A program made the position numbers and the translations under genes. Under the pieces are notes generated by a model that saw only the letters and a program-made list of their open reading frames with translations, made no database searches and was not told where the DNA came from. DNA of 64,000 bases from Sphingobacterium phlebotomi (GTDB lineage: Bacteria; Bacteroidota; Bacteroidia; Sphingobacteriales; Sphingobacteriaceae). Below are positions 62,298-64,000 of this stretch, piece by piece (position 1 is the stretch's first letter; every line of letters starts with the position of its first letter). The stretch covers positions 1 to 64,000 of the forward strand of contig NZ_VTAV01000002.1 in assembly GCF_008180195.1 (NCBI RefSeq), in the 5' to 3' direction.

Positions 62298-64000
62298 TTA
62301 ATAACCATAATCTTGATCCAGTCGATAATTTTCCGACACAATCTCACTGTATATAGGTAGCAGCTCGCTCTGTCCGGACTTGAAATGCAAAGCATAACCA
62401 CTTCCGTCGGGGGCACCCGAATCGTTTACACCAAAAATATATCCGTTGGTTACCGCTTCACGCCAATTGATAGAGGTATACCCCTCCGGTGGAGCGGCTC
62501 GATCTCCACCTGGAGTCGGTTTAAAGAAGATCTCATCCAAAGCCCCTCCGGCAAAGTCTATATCTGCTACTTCCCCCCCCGCGCTACTATTGATGAATGG
62601 CGTCAGTTTATAGAATATCCGATTCGGTACTTGTTCATATATACCTTCGCCTAACCTAAATTCACGAAGCTTTATACGGGTATTATCCAGTACTGTCTCC
62701 AACAAATTCCAGCGCAACAGATCATACTTGCGTATACCTTCGCCGCCAAACTCCAACAACCGCTCCTTCACAATAACGTCAAAGAAGCCTTCTTTATCTG
62801 CCGGGATCGTTCCAACATTTGCCTCATCGCCCCCATAAGCACGGACACGAACATCTTTCAACGCTTGTATGGCCTGTGCAGAAGGGCCTCCATTCAATTC
62901 ATTATCCGCTTCCGCGAATAACAAAAGGATATCGGAATAGCGAAGCAATGGCCAATCGATACCCAAAGATTGGGATTGGTCGTGCGAATTGGTCCAATAT
63001 CTACGAAACTTGGCATCCGTCATATTAACAGACGTCATCACCTGCTTGTTGTCTTGTGCATTAATCTCAAATAAACCCAAGGTCACATCCCGGCGCGTAT
63101 CGCCGATACCAAACTCGTAAAAGTATGTTGGAATAGCTCGAACGCCACCATTTGCGTATCCCCAGCTGGAACTGGTGTTCTGACGCAAACCATTACCATA
63201 CCCCAGCTTGCTGTCCGTGCGAGCGTTACCTCCATAAGCACCTACTTTAAAGACCATCTCCCGACTCGCATCTAAAGAAGACTGTCCATGCAGCGACTTA
63301 AACACGTTTTCGAAACTGGCGTTAAGTCCGTTGTCTCCTTTTTCGATGATGTCCAAACATTCTTGACGTGCAATCTCATAGTATTGTTGATAGTCTGACC
63401 GGCGCTCCATCTTCCGAGTATCCCGACGGAGAGAGTAACCTCCACGCGCCAAAGCAATACGTGCCCGTATACCTTTTGCTGCCGCTTTCGTGATACGGGT
63501 CGGAGGGTCGTTGGATTCTGTTTGCCAAGGTAAAAGCGTAATAGCTTGTTCTAGATCAGCCAATATCTGGTCATAGATTTCGTCCCGATCTGTTTTCTCC
63601 AGATAAAGATCTGGCTGATCTGCAGAGGGTATAAAAGAAGCCGGCACATCTCCCCAGTTTCGGATGACCTCATGGAAAAACCATGCCCGCAAGGCGAGCG
63701 CTTCTCCCAAAAACTTCCGCATCTGTGCTTTTTCACTTTCACTTCCGTTATTAAAGGGCTCGGACAAGGGAATAAACTTAATACAGATATTCGCTCGCTC
63801 TATTCCTTCGTATAACTGACGAAAAGGATTGTTCAGCTCCGTATTTTGCGGTGCCACGCCATATTCACTAATGCCCCTTCTATCCAGGGGACTATAGGAT
63901 CCCGAGGTTTTAAAGTCATCTGCAGATTGTGGGTAAATAATCGCTAACCGACTGCCATATCCATCATCTCCCATCAAGCGGTTATAAATTCCGGTAATCG
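62298..64000 (-). CDS. SusD/RagB-family lipoprotein, 5' end beyond the window
   Basis: At least 567 residues, open to the right edge of the window, so the signal peptide and first residues are missing. Reading from the edge it begins 'ITGIYNRLMGDDGYG', the usual early SusD helix, and contains 'ALALRAWFFHEVIRNWGDVP', 'PLLRYSDILLLFAEADNELNG' and 'VIVKERLLEFGGEGIRKYDLLRWN'. A matching SusC gene is expected to its right. It is the second SusD of the locus and is not closely similar to the one at 43823. Confidence 0.92.
   Translation of the reverse strand, partial: ITGIYNRLMGDDGYGSRLAIIYPQSADDFKTSGSYSPLDRRGISEYGVAPQNTELNNPFRQLYEGIERANICIKFIPLSEPFNNGSESEKAQMRKFLGEALALRAWFFHEVIRNWGDVPASFIPSADQPDLYLEKTDRDEIYDQILADLEQAITLLPWQTESNDPPTRITKAAAKGIRARIALARGGYSLRRDTRKMERRSDYQQYYEIARQECLDIIEKGDNGLNASFENVFKSLHGQSSLDASREMVFKVGAYGGNARTDSKLGYGNGLRQNTSSSWGYANGGVRAIPTYFYEFGIGDTRRDVTLGLFEINAQDNKQVMTSVNMTDAKFRRYWTNSHDQSQSLGIDWPLLRYSDILLLFAEADNELNGGPSAQAIQALKDVRVRAYGGDEANVGTIPADKEGFFDVIVKERLLEFGGEGIRKYDLLRWNLLETVLDNTRIKLREFRLGEGIYEQVPNRIFYKLTPFINSSAGGEVADIDFAGGALDEIFFKPTPGGDRAAPPEGYTSINWREAVTNGYIFGVNDSGAPDGSGYALHFKSGQSELLPIYSEIVSENYRLDQDYGY

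Noticed and set aside
1..64000. Insertion sequences, prophage, integrase, CRISPR arrays or defence genes
   Set aside because: No transposase, integrase, Cas or restriction-type protein and no terminal repeats or target duplications were seen.

Overview
The window comes from a Bacteroidota chromosome, most likely a member of the Sphingobacteriaceae. The signs are SusC/SusD nutrient-uptake pairs, many lipoproteins and signal peptides of the Bacteroidota type, repeated -7 boxes of the form TAnnTTTG with TTG or TTTG about 19-20 bases upstream, weak Shine-Dalgarno sequences, and a very short Bacteroidota bS22/mS38-type ribosomal protein gene. I see no phage, insertion sequence, CRISPR array or integrase.

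Bases 1-20700 are mostly core genome. They hold a BlaI/M56-peptidase pair with its own paired operators, a UPF0126 channel-type protein, peptide deformylase, a GNAT-like protein, a Gfo/Idh/MocA oxidoreductase and miaA. A leftward cluster follows (HU protein, TPR protein, bS22-like protein, RNase G). Next come an alkB/ada-type DNA-alkylation repair pair, a six-gene tripartite ABC export operon (TolC, HlyD, two ATPases, two permeases) behind a TetR regulator with palindromic operators, a tRNA-Lys(CTT) and an MFS transporter.

Bases 20724-64000 form a large pectin utilisation locus. The leftward part (36456 to 20724) encodes a rhamnogalacturonan acetylesterase, an L-galactonate-dehydrogenase-like enzyme, pectin methylesterase, polygalacturonase (GH28), GH105 hydrolase, PL10 pectate lyase, then UxaB, UxaA, UxaC, KDPG aldolase, an ExuT-type transporter and a LacI regulator. 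The rightward part (36636 to 52783) encodes GH43, CE8, CE12, SusC, SusD, GH3, a small lipoprotein, a decayed GH28 and GH95. The last part (64000 to 53254, leftward) encodes a second SusD (cut by the window edge), a DUF4957/DUF5123-like lipoprotein, PL1, a DUF2383 protein, GH105, a nucleoside-hydrolase-like/esterase fusion and another PL1.

Together the genes describe demethylation and deacetylation of pectin, cleavage of homogalacturonan and rhamnogalacturonan at the surface and in the periplasm, uptake of galacturonate, and its conversion through tagaturonate, altronate and KDG toward KDPG. The KDG kinase and the KduI/KduD enzymes for unsaturated uronate are not in the window. Four closely related LacI-type palindromes (34609, 36539, 40108, 58229) lie at the promoters of the main blocks, so the nearby LacI protein is the likely local regulator. 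No hybrid two-component or ECF sigma regulator is present in the window. The least explained pieces are the 470-base GTAC-rich repeat region at 52784-53253, the M56 protein with a 23-residue repeat tail, and the nucleoside-hydrolase-like/esterase fusion.
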